Below, piece by piece: positions 37,945-47,035 of a stretch of 64,000 nucleotides of DNA. How positions within the stretch are numbered: position 1 is the first letter of the stretch; every line of letters begins with the position of its first letter. The notes under the pieces are model-generated. The model made no database searches. It saw only the letters and a program-made list of their open reading frames with translations, and had not been told where the DNA came from. The DNA comes from Lactococcus protaetiae (GTDB lineage Bacteria > Bacillota > Bacilli > Lactobacillales > Streptococcaceae): contig NZ_CP041356.1 of the NCBI RefSeq assembly GCF_006965445.1, positions 62,001 through 126,000 of the forward strand. Direction: 5' to 3'. The translations under genes were made by a program, and so were the position numbers.

Positions 37945-39021
37945 ATGAAACTTACCAACATTCAACTCAAAAATTTCAGAAATTACGATGACCTTCAACT
38001 TACTTTCCATCCTAATTTAAACATTTTCCTCGGTCAAAACGCTCAAGGAAAGACCAATATCCTTGAAGCTATACACTTTCTCGCGCTTACACGTAGTCAC
38101 AGAACTAGCCACGATAAAGAACTCATTCGTTGGAACAAAGATGAAATGAGAGTCGCTGGTTTAGTTGAAAAATCACATACTAAAGTCCCTCTTGAGGTCC
38201 AACTTACCACAAAAGGGCGGATTGCAAAAGTCAACCATCTCAAAGAAAATCGAATTGCCGACTATATTGGTCAACTCAACCTCATTATGTTTGCTCCCGA
38301 AAACCTCGAACTCGTCAAAGGAGCGCCGAACATCCGTCGCAGATTTATGGATATTGAACTCGGTCAAATACGTCCCATTTACCTTTATGACAGTATGCGC
38401 TATAATCGTGCCTTAAAAGAGCGAAATGCGTACCTAAAATTTGATAAATCCAAGATTGACAAGAATTTTCTTGCTGTTCTTGATGAACAACTGCTTGAGC
38501 ATGGCAACAAAATCATGATTGAACGTAAACAGTTTATCCAGAAACTCGAAAATCATGCAAAAAAAATTCACAAGCAGCTCACTCACAATCTCGAAGAATT
38601 AAAAATATCTTATGTTCAAAATGTCAAGGAAAACTTTGCTTCAGAGCTTCTTGCCAGACAAGACCACGATATTTTTCGTCACCAGACAAGCATCGGTCCT
38701 CACCGCGATGACCTCCAATTCTTTATCAATGAGATTAATGTCGCCGATTTTGGTAGTCAGGGTCAACAACGAACAGTTGCCCTTTCAATTAAGCTCGCTG
38801 AGATCGATTTAATTTTTGAAGAAACTGGCGAATATCCAATTTTGCTCCTAGATGATGTCATGAGTGAGCTAGATAATCACCGTCAGCTTGACCTCATCGC
38901 GACAGCACTCAATAAAACCCAAACCTTTATCACCACCACAACACTTGACCACCTCAAAAATTTACCTGATGGTCTGAGTATCTTTAATGTTGAAAAAGGT
39001 GAAATCAAAAAAGCAGATTAA
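37945..39021 (+). CDS. recF: DNA replication and repair protein RecF
   Basis: SMC-like ATPase that loads RecA at gaps with RecO and RecR. 358 residues. Walker A in GQNAQGKTNILEAIHFLALT, signature motif in GSQGQQRTVALSIKLAE, Walker B in PILLLDDVMSELDNHRQ. It starts MKLTNIQLKNFRNYD. No ribosome site is visible; the 60 bases upstream are filled with CTGTCAG hairpins. The end overlaps a convergent gene by four bases within a perfect palindrome. dnaA/dnaN are not in the window. Confidence 0.95.
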   Translation: MKLTNIQLKNFRNYDDLQLTFHPNLNIFLGQNAQGKTNILEAIHFLALTRSHRTSHDKELIRWNKDEMRVAGLVEKSHTKVPLEVQLTTKGRIAKVNHLKENRIADYIGQLNLIMFAPENLELVKGAPNIRRRFMDIELGQIRPIYLYDSMRYNRALKERNAYLKFDKSKIDKNFLAVLDEQLLEHGNKIMIERKQFIQKLENHAKKIHKQLTHNLEELKISYVQNVKENFASELLARQDHDIFRHQTSIGPHRDDLQFFINEINVADFGSQGQQRTVALSIKLAEIDLIFEETGEYPILLLDDVMSELDNHRQLDLIATALNKTQTFITTTTLDHLKNLPDGLSIFNVEKGEIKKAD

Positions 39022-39031
39022 TCTGCTTTTT
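39008..39031. terminator. Perfect 24-bp palindrome shared by recF and its convergent neighbour
   Basis: AAAAAGCAGATT then AATCTGCTTTTT. Both genes end in the same codons for K-A-D followed by TAA, read from opposite strands through this palindrome. T tracts on both sides make it a bidirectional terminator. Confidence 0.85.
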
Positions 39032-39389
39032 CAAATACTTCTTTCGCCACAAAAATAGCATTAAGCACTCTAGGAAATCCGACATAAGGTGCACAATGAA
39101 TAAAAGTTTCCACAATTTCCTCTTTCGTCAGTCCAACATTTAGCGAAGCTTGAATATGCACGCGCAACTGATTTTCACAACCACCTTGTGTCAAAAGGCT
39201 CGTAATCGTAATCATTTCACGCTGTTTGAAATCCAAGCACTTTCTGTCATAAATCGTCCCAAAAGCAAATTCCAACATCATATCATTCAAGTCTGGTGCA
39301 ATATCTTTGAGGGCTTCAAATACACCCTCCGCAGCTGCTCCATCAATCTCAGCAAGATTTTTCAAGCCAATTTCTTTTTTGTTCATCAT
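39018..39389 (-). CDS. Carboxymuconolactone decarboxylase family protein
   Basis: About 123 residues, AhpD-like fold of the gamma-carboxymuconolactone decarboxylase family. The family motif is seen in EMITITSLLTQGGCENQLRV followed by HIQASLNVGLTKEEIVETFI, with Glu, Cys and His in the expected order. The substrate is unknown; a redox or decarboxylation role is possible. Start at 39389 with GGAGG five bases before a double ATG. It is divergent from a MerR regulator, with a MerR-type operator between them, so it is probably that regulator's target. Confidence 0.88.
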   Translation of the reverse strand: MMNKKEIGLKNLAEIDGAAAEGVFEALKDIAPDLNDMMLEFAFGTIYDRKCLDFKQREMITITSLLTQGGCENQLRVHIQASLNVGLTKEEIVETFIHCAPYVGFPRVLNAIFVAKEVFEKAD

Positions 39390-39426
39390 TATTTCCTCCA
39401 ATCTATGATAAAATCAGTATAAACTA

Positions 39427-39440
39427 TCAAGTATACTTGA
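39427..39440. promoter_or_regulatory. MerR-type operator
   Basis: Perfect palindrome TCAAGTATACTTGA in the 65-base gap between the divergent decarboxylase and MerR genes, matching the general form of MerR-family sites. Confidence 0.65.
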
Positions 39441-39453
39441 GGGCAAGCTAAAA

Positions 39454-39834
39454 ATGACAACTACTTATAAAATTTCTGAAATTTCAGCGCTGACAGGTCT
39501 GTCTATATCAACATTACGTTATTACGAGGATCTTGAACTTCTCAAACCTCAAAGAAATACCAACAATTATCGCGTCTTCACAGATGATGATCTGCGTTGG
39601 ATTGAATTTATCAGTCGTGCCAAGGCAACAGGAATGGCCCTTACCAAAATCGTCGAATACTCAAAACTTCGTGAGCAAGGTGAACATACCATTATTCAAC
39701 GCATTTCCCTTCTCATCGAGCAGGAAAAGATACTTCTTACGCAAAAAGAAGAAATTGAAAATCATATTAAGTTCCTACAAGACAAAAAACATCATTATTA
39801 TGATTTATTAGAAAAACGAAACTCGGAAAATTAA
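39454..39834 (+). CDS. MerR family transcriptional regulator
   Basis: 126 residues. N-terminal winged helix: YKISEISALTGLSISTLRYY, then LKPQRNTNNYRVFTDDDLRW. It has a dimerisation coiled coil (HTIIQRISLLIEQEKILLTQ) and no metal-binding cysteines, so it belongs to the small-molecule or aldehyde-responsive AdhR-like group. The ribosome site GAGGG is ten bases upstream. It should regulate the divergent decarboxylase and itself through the palindrome at 39427. Terminator ACTCGGAA...TTCCGAGTTTTT (39821-39845) overlaps the stop. Confidence 0.9.
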   Translation: MTTTYKISEISALTGLSISTLRYYEDLELLKPQRNTNNYRVFTDDDLRWIEFISRAKATGMALTKIVEYSKLREQGEHTIIQRISLLIEQEKILLTQKEEIENHIKFLQDKKHHYYDLLEKRNSEN

Positions 39835-39928
39835 TTCCGAGTTTTTCTGTATTAATTACCTCACGATACAAAATAAATACCATCATATCCAAAACAACAT
39901 TTCAGTAATGAAATCTTTATAACTTTTT

Positions 39929-40482
39929 GAAGTGATTACTTCATTGGTGGGGAATTCTTTCTCCCCCACGAATGTTAGGAAACAACCTCTAGGTGCAACC
40001 TGTACGCAGCTAAAGCTGCAACAGTCTGCTTAACATCAAAGATATGAGGTCACACCTCCGCTTCGCTTCGTTATCCATTCGCTCTATCTCCGCTTTGCTG
40101 CGCTGTCGATTTCGCTAAGTTGCTAAAGCAACAAGCTCAAATCGCAATCGCTAAAGCGCCAAGACCCTAGGGCAGTAGAACGAAAGCAAAGCTTGCCATC
40201 CCGCCTTATCACTTTGCCTTTTGCTCTTACTGCTTTAGCAGTTAGCTTCGCATGACCATTGGCTGTAAGGCACTAAAGTGCCGATGAACATTTGTCCTCT
40301 ATCTCTAGGTCACTAAAGTGACAAGAATAGAGGCAACGCCAAATGGCAATCAAACGGACAGCGTAGCAACGAAGTTGCGGAGACCGTTCGCAGAACGGCG
40401 GGCGAAGCACGTAGCACCGTAGCGAGGATGAACAGCGGAGCCCAAAGGGCGGAGATAGTACGCACTTGCTAAGTTAAAATAC
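39929..40482 (+). repeat. Modular repeat, class B (550 bp, longest copy)
   Basis: Left end TTTGAAGTGATTACTTCATT, right end ACGCACTTGCTAAGTTAAAA. Interior: AGCTAAAGCTGCAACAG, GCACTAAAGTGCC, GGTCACTAAAGTGAC, AACTTCGTTGC/GCAACGAAGTTGC, and CGTTCGCAGAACG-type hairpins in a row, each a short stem around a TAAA or TTTA loop. Ends 12 bases before the stop of the MetE-like gene. Confidence 0.8.
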
Positions 40483-40493
40483 AAATAGTATAT

Positions 40494-41653
40494 TTATTCA
40501 TTCCAAAATTCTTCTGCTAAATGTTGACCTTGCTCGATTTTTGCCCATTGTTCCTTTTGATTGAGTTCATTTCCATTATCACATGAAGCAAAACCACATT
40601 GATGTGAGAGATAGAGCCTCTCTTTTGGTAAAATCTGCGCCGCTTCCTCTAACAATTTTTTCACACGCACTTCATCATCCAATTCTGCTGTTTTACTTGA
40701 CAAAAGCCCAAGCACCACCTCAGTATCACGATTTTTAAACACTTCTAGCGCTTTTAAAGAACCCGCGCGTTCATCATCCCATTCCAGAAAGAAACGATCG
40801 TACTTAAAATTCTTTAAAAATAAATCTGCGATTTTATCATAAGAGCCTGCGCCCATATTTCGGCTTGCATAATTTCCACGACAGTTATGTGTCCACACTG
40901 TCAAGCCCAAATCATGTGCATAATCAATTACTTCATTGTTTATTTCAATAAATATTTGTGCTAATTCTAGTGCTGCAGTATTTTGGTCAATAGCTTGCCC
41001 TGTAAATGGTGAATTTGGGTTATCTTCTGCGAAAATTTCCCAAAGACAATCATCAAACTGCAAAATCTCTCCACCATTATCTGCATATTCACTCACAAAA
41101 TCTTTATAAGCCTGAACCAAATCTTTTCGCAAATCATCTGTATTTTCATAAACAGCACCAATCCAACATTGTCCGACCAAGATAATTCTCCGAAAATATG
41201 TGAAGGAGATGGAATGCAAAGTTTCACTGTCTGGTTTTCTCCAGCTAAAGTTTTCAAACGCTTAAAAATACTAATAAAATGGTGGTTTTTACCTGATAAC
41301 TTTCCGACAATGCGTACACCAATATCCTTGCGTGTTTCATATCTGCTCTCACCATCAAAATCACGGAAATAATAACCATGCTCAGCAACATAGCGCTCAA
41401 CGCCACCCAGCCCCCAAACAAAATCTGTATGCCAAAGAGATTTCGAAAACTCGCCATCAGAAATAACAGAAAGTCCATGCGCCTTTTGTTCCTCAACAAT
41501 CACTTTCGTAGCTTTTTCCTCAACTTCAGCATAATTAGAAATATCATCATAAAATGGATAAGTAATATCTGTACGCCCCTGAAGCTCATCTTTTATCGCA
41601 AGCAAATCTGATGGACGAAGTAAACTCCCGACAATTGCAAAATGTTTTGACAT
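40494..41653 (-). CDS. MetE-like cobalamin-independent methionine synthase family protein, frameshifted
   Basis: Short (C-terminal domain only) MetE family, YxjG/YxjH-like. Restoring one base gives 386 residues. The start MSKHFAIVGSLLRPSDLL is at 41653, and the late zinc site H-x-C...C is in LYLSHQCGFASCDNGNELN. The break is at 41165-41166 on the plus strand: one extra T on the coding strand lets SWSDN-V continue into WIGAVYENTDDLRKDL. It likely transfers a methyl group to homocysteine or a related thiol from a donor other than long folates; this is inferred. A LysR regulator lies upstream on the same strand. Confidence 0.85.
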
Positions 41654-41765
41654 AATATTTTCCTCACAAATAAAATAAGATATACCCAATTAGGTATGTC
41701 TTATCATATCATTATCTTATCATCATGTATAATACTTATAAAATATCAATCATTATAACTAAAAT

Positions 41766-42701
41766 CTATACCTCATCACGCAACTCCACATCATAAGGCG
41801 CAACCACAGTCTTCAATTCATCTAAGTAGAGTTGGGCTTGAAGGCTCAAAAGTGCCGATTTTTGTGAAATCCAGCCGATTTCAATCCGATCCTCAACAGC
41901 AAGAGGAATAGAGATGATGTTATCTCCATTCAAATCACTACTTACAATCCCCGTTGAAATAGTATAACCATTTAAGCCAATCATTAAATTAAAAATCGTC
42001 GCACGGTCTCCAACTTTAATATCCTTTTTCGCATAAATCGTACTCAAAATCTCCTCAGAAAAATAAAAGGAATTATGCTCGCCTTGCTCATAAGACAAAC
42101 GTGGATATTCCTCTAAATCCTCTAAAGTCACAAACTCCAGCTGTGCTAACGGATTGGTCGAACTCACAAAAACATGGGGTTTTGCAACAAATAAAGGATG
42201 GAAAACGAGCCGATTTTCTCGAAGAATTTTATCAATCACCTGCCCATTATAATTATTTTTATAAAGCACGCCCAATTCTGAGCGCAGTGCCTTCACATCT
42301 TCGATAATCTCATAAGTCCGCGCTTCGCGCAAAGTATATTCATATTCACTGCTTTGCGTTTTCTTGACCATATTGACAAAAGCATTTACTGCAAAAGCAT
42401 AGTGTTGAGTAGAAATGGCACAAAGTCTACGTGAGGGTTGTTTATTAAGCCAACGAGATTCTAATAAATCAGATTGCTCTAGGACTTGTCTAGCATATCC
42501 TAAAAATTCGGTGCCGTCTTGTGTCAAAGAAATCCCTTTACTTGTCCTTTTGAAAAGTGTGCTTCCTACTGTTTCCTCAAGGTCTTTCATTGATTTTGAC
42601 AAGCTTGGCTGTGTAATATACAGAGCATCCGCAGCCTGATTTATCGAACCAATGCGTGCGATTTCGGTAAAATATTTAAGTTGCTGAAGAGAAAAAGACA
42701 T
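41766..42701 (-). CDS. LysR family transcriptional regulator
   Basis: 311 residues. N-terminal winged helix MSFSLQQLKYFTEIARIGSI then ALYITQPSLSKSMKDLEETV, followed by a LysR substrate-binding domain (SELGVLYKNNYNGQVIDKIL). No obvious ribosome site except GGAG seven to eleven bases before the ATG. Upstream of and same direction as the MetE-like gene, so a methionine or cysteine-related regulator is possible but not shown. Confidence 0.9.
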   Translation of the reverse strand: MSFSLQQLKYFTEIARIGSINQAADALYITQPSLSKSMKDLEETVGSTLFKRTSKGISLTQDGTEFLGYARQVLEQSDLLESRWLNKQPSRRLCAISTQHYAFAVNAFVNMVKKTQSSEYEYTLREARTYEIIEDVKALRSELGVLYKNNYNGQVIDKILRENRLVFHPLFVAKPHVFVSSTNPLAQLEFVTLEDLEEYPRLSYEQGEHNSFYFSEEILSTIYAKKDIKVGDRATIFNLMIGLNGYTISTGIVSSDLNGDNIISIPLAVEDRIEIGWISQKSALLSLQAQLYLDELKTVVAPYDVELRDEV

Positions 42702-42847
42702 ATTAGACTCCTTTGAAGTTGCTACTTTATCAATAAAGTTTCACTCATAACCACTAATATTGAGGAAAAAATTGTTTCCTAAATAAGATTTATTATAAAA
42801 AATTCTGAATTTATTTTTCTATTTTTTTGATTTTACTACTTTGAGCA

Positions 42848-42878
42848 CAAAAAAACAACACTCAATGTGTTGTTTTTC
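42848..42878. terminator. Hairpin with T tracts on both strands
   Basis: AAAAAACAACACTCAATGTGTTGTTTTT. The strand served is probably minus (galE side ends) or a boundary between the LysR region and galE. Confidence 0.7.
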
Positions 42879-42882
42879 CTGT

Positions 42883-43150
42883 TTATCAAAACAAGTGCGT
42901 GCTAATACTCCGACCTCTTAGGTCGGAGATAAAGCAGCACTAAGCTTTGAATTTCGTCCGACTGCCATAGGGCGTTGGCGCTTTTAGCGCCTAGGCTTCT
43001 TGGACAAGACCACTTCGCCTTGCGACTTTAGTCGCTTAGAGCGAATGGATAACGAAGCGAAGCGGAGGTGTGACCTCATATCGAAGATGTGAGGTTGTGC
43101 CCTAAATTCAGTGGCGAGTCGAAACTCCCACTGAATAAGTCTTTACTTCA
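42883..43150 (-). repeat. Modular repeat, class A, abutting the galE stop
   Basis: In minus orientation: left end TGAAGTAAAGACTTATTCAG begins the base after the galE TAA; right end AGCACGCACTTGTTTTGATAAA. Interior includes GGCGCTAAAAGCGCC and CTCCGACCTAAGAGGTCGGAG hairpins. Confidence 0.85.
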
Positions 43151-44134
43151 TTAGTAGCCTTCTGGATGAGAACTATGCCATTTCCAAGCATTTTCAATGA
43201 TATGTTCTAAACTATGCTTTACCTGCCAATGTAAGATTTCCCCTGCTTTTGCACTATCAGCGACAAGCTCATCAGGATCACCAGGTCGTCGTTCCCCAAT
43301 TTTACTTGGTATTTTCTTACCCGTTACTTTCCTTGCAGTCTCAAGGACTTCAAGATTACTATAACCCTGTGAACTCCCAAGATTAAATTGGTCTGACTTC
43401 CCTCCAGCTTTGAGATATTCTAATGCTTTGATGTGTGCATCAATCAGATCTTCCATATCTATATAATCTCGAACACAGGTGCCATCAACGGTATTGTAGT
43501 CATTACCATAAATTGTGATGAAATCGCGTTTTCCTAGTGCCACTTGCAATATAATTGGAATCAAATGTGTTTCATTTTTGTGTGCTTCACCAATATGTCC
43601 ATCATTTGAAGCTCCAGCCACATTGAAATAACGGAGTGCTACATAAGTCATATCAGTCGCCGTTGATTGCCATTTCATCATTTTTTCCATGATGAGTTTA
43701 CTCTCACCATAAGGATTAATAGGTTTTTGCGGTGTTATTTCTGAGATTGGACTTACTTCTGGGATACCAAAAGTTGCTGCTGTACTTGAAAATACGATAT
43801 GCTTAACGTCAAATTCTTCCATTGTTTCTAGGATAACTTGAGCGCCTCCAACATTATTATTAAAGTATTTCAATGGTTTTTGCATTGATTCTCCAACAAG
43901 GGAATAGGCACAAAAATGCATAATTCCTTCAATGTTTGTTTCTTTCCTAAAAACTTCACGAAGGAAATCTCGATTACGGACGTCTCCCTCATAGAAACGT
44001 ACCGCCTGCGGTACTGCCTCAGCATGCCCTGTCACTAAATTGTCGACCACAGCAACATCATAACCAGACGTTTGTAGTATATCAACTGCGTGTGAACCTA
44101 TATAGCCTGCACCGCCAAGTACTAAAACTGTCAT
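43151..44134 (-). CDS. galE: UDP-glucose 4-epimerase
   Basis: Interconverts UDP-galactose and UDP-glucose in the Leloir pathway, NAD-dependent. 327 residues. Rossmann GGAGYIGSHAVDIL, S-x...Y-x3-K catalytic pair in FSSTAATFGIP and NPYGESKLIMEK, and GTCVRDYIDMEDL. GGAGG five bases before the ATG (44134) fixes the start over the frame opening four codons upstream. Last of the gal genes, separated from galT by about 770 bases of repeats that include a class C promoter pointing at it. Confidence 0.96.
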   Translation of the reverse strand: MTVLVLGGAGYIGSHAVDILQTSGYDVAVVDNLVTGHAEAVPQAVRFYEGDVRNRDFLREVFRKETNIEGIMHFCAYSLVGESMQKPLKYFNNNVGGAQVILETMEEFDVKHIVFSSTAATFGIPEVSPISEITPQKPINPYGESKLIMEKMMKWQSTATDMTYVALRYFNVAGASNDGHIGEAHKNETHLIPIILQVALGKRDFITIYGNDYNTVDGTCVRDYIDMEDLIDAHIKALEYLKAGGKSDQFNLGSSQGYSNLEVLETARKVTGKKIPSKIGERRPGDPDELVADSAKAGEILHWQVKHSLEHIIENAWKWHSSHPEGY

Positions 44135-44154
44135 AAACACCTCCATGTTTCACA

Positions 44155-44396
44155 GATTTATCGAAGTAAGTGGGAGTTGCCCTTTTATCAGTCGAATCGC
44201 CTTTTGCTCTTACCATTTCGTCTTGCCAGCTTTGCTGGATTGCGATTTGAACTTCCGACTTCAGTCGGTTAGTGAAATCGACAGCGGAGCAAAGTGGAGA
44301 TAGAACGAATGGATAGCGTAGCGCAGCGAAGATAGCGACTAGAGAAAATGGACAAATATTTTACGAAACTCCCACTGAATAAGTTTTGACTTCATT
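44155..44396 (-). repeat. Modular repeat, class A, upstream of galE
   Basis: In minus orientation from TGAAGTCAAAACTTATTCAG (44396) to TTATCGAAGTAAGTGGG near 44162. Interior: ACATTTGTCCATTTTCTCTA-like module, GCCAGCTTTGCTGG hairpin. Confidence 0.8.
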
Positions 44397-44860
44397 ATAC
44401 CAAGATGTGAGCAGCACCGTCAAGAAGCGGAGAGAGATAGAAAAATGTAGTTCTGCTCAAAGAGCAGGTTCCAGTTGCCACTTCGACTCATCGCTTCAGC
44501 GATGTAGCGAGAATGGACAGCGGAGCTATCTTCTCTCATAGCTTCTGGTGTTGCGAACTCAGTTATACCAAGATGTGAGCACGATTGGCAAGAAATGATG
44601 AAAAATGCCATTTGGCTCTTTGTGCTTCAGCACATAGCTTCGCATGACCACAGGACATTTGTCCGTTTGCTTAGGGGCTAAAGCCCCAAAAGCAAAAGGC
44701 ATTGGCTGTAAGCTGCTAAAGCAGCAACGCCAAATGGCAATCCAATGGACAGCGTAGTGCTGAAAGCATGGAGATAGGAAATTTCAAGGATCTTTGCGTA
44801 GCAAAGGTTCTGGAATTTCTCTTTTTTGCTCATTTCTAATCATGCGAACTCAATTATACC
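44391..44860 (-). repeat. Modular repeat, class C, with promoter facing galE, plus further modules
   Basis: On the minus strand the end reads TTGACG, 18 bases, TATAAT, next to the class A copy. A second ATACCAAGATGTGAG (about 44569-44583) gives the direct repeat typical of class C. Modules between 44600 and 44850 (TTTGTGCTTCAGCACA, GCTGCTAAAGCAGC, GGGGCTAAAGCCCC) extend it toward galT. No gene here. Confidence 0.75.
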
Positions 44861-44904
44861 AAAATAAGAATTATTTCGATACTCTCATTTAACTCTATTT
44901 ATAT

Positions 44905-46392
44905 TCAGTTGTTGATAAAATCAATAAATTTATAAAAAGCAGCTTGACCTTTTTCATCATCTTTAAATACTCCTGCATCTTGAAGAACTTTTTCAAAGAC
45001 AGCACCAATTGCTTGTTGAACGGTTTCATGAACATCCTTTGGGTTTATTTTTTGTGTTTCTCTCAATTCTTTAGCCCACGGGAGATGAATTTCGTTGATT
45101 TCATTTGGTTCATCAATAAGATATTTCTCAACTTCTTTAAGTTCTGTTTTCAGTCTTGGTGGAAGAATGGCAAGCCCCATTACTTCAATCAAGCCAATAT
45201 TCTCTTTTTTAATATGATGCAATTCTTGATGCGGATGGAATACTCCATCAGGAAATTCTAAGCTGGTATTATTATCTCTTAAAACTAAATCAATAATATA
45301 ACCCTCTTTATTTTTGCTTGCAATTGGTGTAATCGTATGATGCTGCACACCATCAACTGTCACAGCAGTAATTTGCAAACTTTCATCATTATAACAACGC
45401 CATTTCTTTAAAATTTCCGTACTTGCAGCTAAAAGTTCTGCTTTGTTATTACTTTGAAGGCGTAGGACAGACATGGGCCAATTTACAATCCCTGCATGGA
45501 TATTAGAATAATTTTTTAGTTGGATTTGCGTACGAATACTAGCCTTCATCATCGGAAAGTTATAACGTCCTGCTTGATAATGGTCATGAGTTAAGATTGA
45601 ACCACCAACTATTGGTAAATCTGCATTTGAGCCAATCATATAGTGAGGAAAAACATCAAGAAAATCCAGCAAATTTTCAAAAGCCTGACGATTAATTTTC
45701 ATTGGCTGATGCTTTTCATTGAAAACAATCGAATGCTCATTGTAATAGGCATACGGTGAGTATTGAAAACCCCAGTTTGCTCCATTAAGTTCCATCCGAA
45801 TCACTCTATGATTGCTTCTTGCAGGATGATTACTTCCACCATATAATCCCTCATTTTCAAGACATAATGCACATTTAGGATAAGCTGAATTTTTTTGTGC
45901 TTTTGCGGCTGCAATCGCTTTGGGATCTTTTTCAGGTTTGGAAAGGTTAATAGTAATTTCTAAATCACCATATTTTGTCGGATGAATAAAGGCGATATTT
46001 TTTGCAATATCTCTTGTTTTGACTTGATTAATTTCACGCGCTAGATGGTAAAAATAGTCTGTCGCGTTTTTAGGGTTTTTCTTATATTTCTCCCAAAAAT
46101 CATGGTTAATTTGGCTAGGCCTTGGGGTGATAAAATCCATTAATGCAGCTTCGAAAAATTCAGACTCTGTTTCGTCAAACTGATGATTCTCACGAGCAGT
46201 GTCTAACAGCGCATCCATTATAAGTAGAGAATTTTCCTGATTTTTATTTTCACTTGTTTTCGGCTGTTCCCAGTTATCCAGTCCCAAAAAATGAAGGAGT
46301 TGATTACGCAAGTAGATATTGTCCATCGCTTCAATCGCTCCATTTTTTAGCGCCAAATCTACAAAATCTTGAATGGTTTGATATATTGACAT
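44905..46392 (-). CDS. galT: Galactose-1-phosphate uridylyltransferase, Firmicutes type
   Basis: Exchanges UMP between UDP-glucose and galactose-1-phosphate. 495 residues, the long Gram-positive form. Visible motifs: NHPARSNHRVIRMELNGANW, PYAYYNEHSIVFNEKHQPM, and the active-site His pair in GGSILTHDHYQAGRYNFPM. Start at 46392 with GGAAG nine bases upstream; an ATG four codons earlier lacks one. A 640-base stretch of repeats separates it from galK. Confidence 0.95.
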   Translation of the reverse strand: MSIYQTIQDFVDLALKNGAIEAMDNIYLRNQLLHFLGLDNWEQPKTSENKNQENSLLIMDALLDTARENHQFDETESEFFEAALMDFITPRPSQINHDFWEKYKKNPKNATDYFYHLAREINQVKTRDIAKNIAFIHPTKYGDLEITINLSKPEKDPKAIAAAKAQKNSAYPKCALCLENEGLYGGSNHPARSNHRVIRMELNGANWGFQYSPYAYYNEHSIVFNEKHQPMKINRQAFENLLDFLDVFPHYMIGSNADLPIVGGSILTHDHYQAGRYNFPMMKASIRTQIQLKNYSNIHAGIVNWPMSVLRLQSNNKAELLAASTEILKKWRCYNDESLQITAVTVDGVQHHTITPIASKNKEGYIIDLVLRDNNTSLEFPDGVFHPHQELHHIKKENIGLIEVMGLAILPPRLKTELKEVEKYLIDEPNEINEIHLPWAKELRETQKINPKDVHETVQQAIGAVFEKVLQDAGVFKDDEKGQAAFYKFIDFINN

Positions 46393-46419
46393 TTCTACTT
46401 CCAATCTAATACTGTTTAA

Positions 46420-47035
46420 CTTCTAAAAGTTCCTTTTAGAAGTTACTTCGCTGCGCTACGTTGGCGATGCTCGCTACGCCAGCAAGCTAGCTAGTCGCAG
46501 TCGCAACCTTTGCACTCTACGCAAACCGCCTCTTGCGCTTACCATTTCGCCTTGCCAGCTCTGCTGGCTTAGAGCGAATGGATAGCGTAACGTAGTGAAG
46601 ATGACGCACTGCATCAAGGTTGCGAATAAGAAAAGCACAGCTTTTCTCAATCGTCGCAAGGCAGTATATCTGCAGTTCAACTACTAAATCTGTTTAATAC
46701 AGATTTAGAGGTGAACTAGTATGAAGTCAAGACTTATTCAGTGGGAGTTTCAACTTCCCACTGAATTTAGGGCACAACCTCTAGGTGTAACAACTAAGCG
46801 ACCTGTACGCAGCTAAAGCTGCAACAGTCTGCTTAACATCTTCGATATGAGGTCACCCTGTCCCAGAAGCCTAAGTGCTAAAGCACTAACGCCCTAGGGC
46901 AGTCGGACGAAATTCAAAGTTAGTGCTGCTTCATCCCCTACCTAAGATAGGATAGCCGTTGTTGCTTTAGCAACTTACGGATATGCTAGTTGTTACACCT
47001 AGGTAGGGGTGTTAGCACGCACTTACTTCGATAAA
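46420..47035 (+). repeat. Modular repeats between galK and galT
   Basis: 46430-46715 holds hairpin modules (CTAAAAGTTCCTTTTAG, GCCAGCTCTGCTGGC, AATCTGTTTAATACAGATT). 46720-47035 is a complete class A copy from TGAAGTCAAGACTTATTCAG to CGCACTTACTTCGATAAA, ending the base before the galK stop on the other strand. It contains the palindromic ends TAGGTGTAACAACTA and CTAGTTGTTACACCTA. Confidence 0.8.

Noticed and set aside
39929-40482. CRISPR-like array of short hairpins
   Set aside because: Units differ in length and sequence, spacing is irregular, and there are no cas genes.
46474-46680. 68-codon frame between galK and galT
   Set aside because: Composed of hairpin modules, with no ribosome site and no homology.
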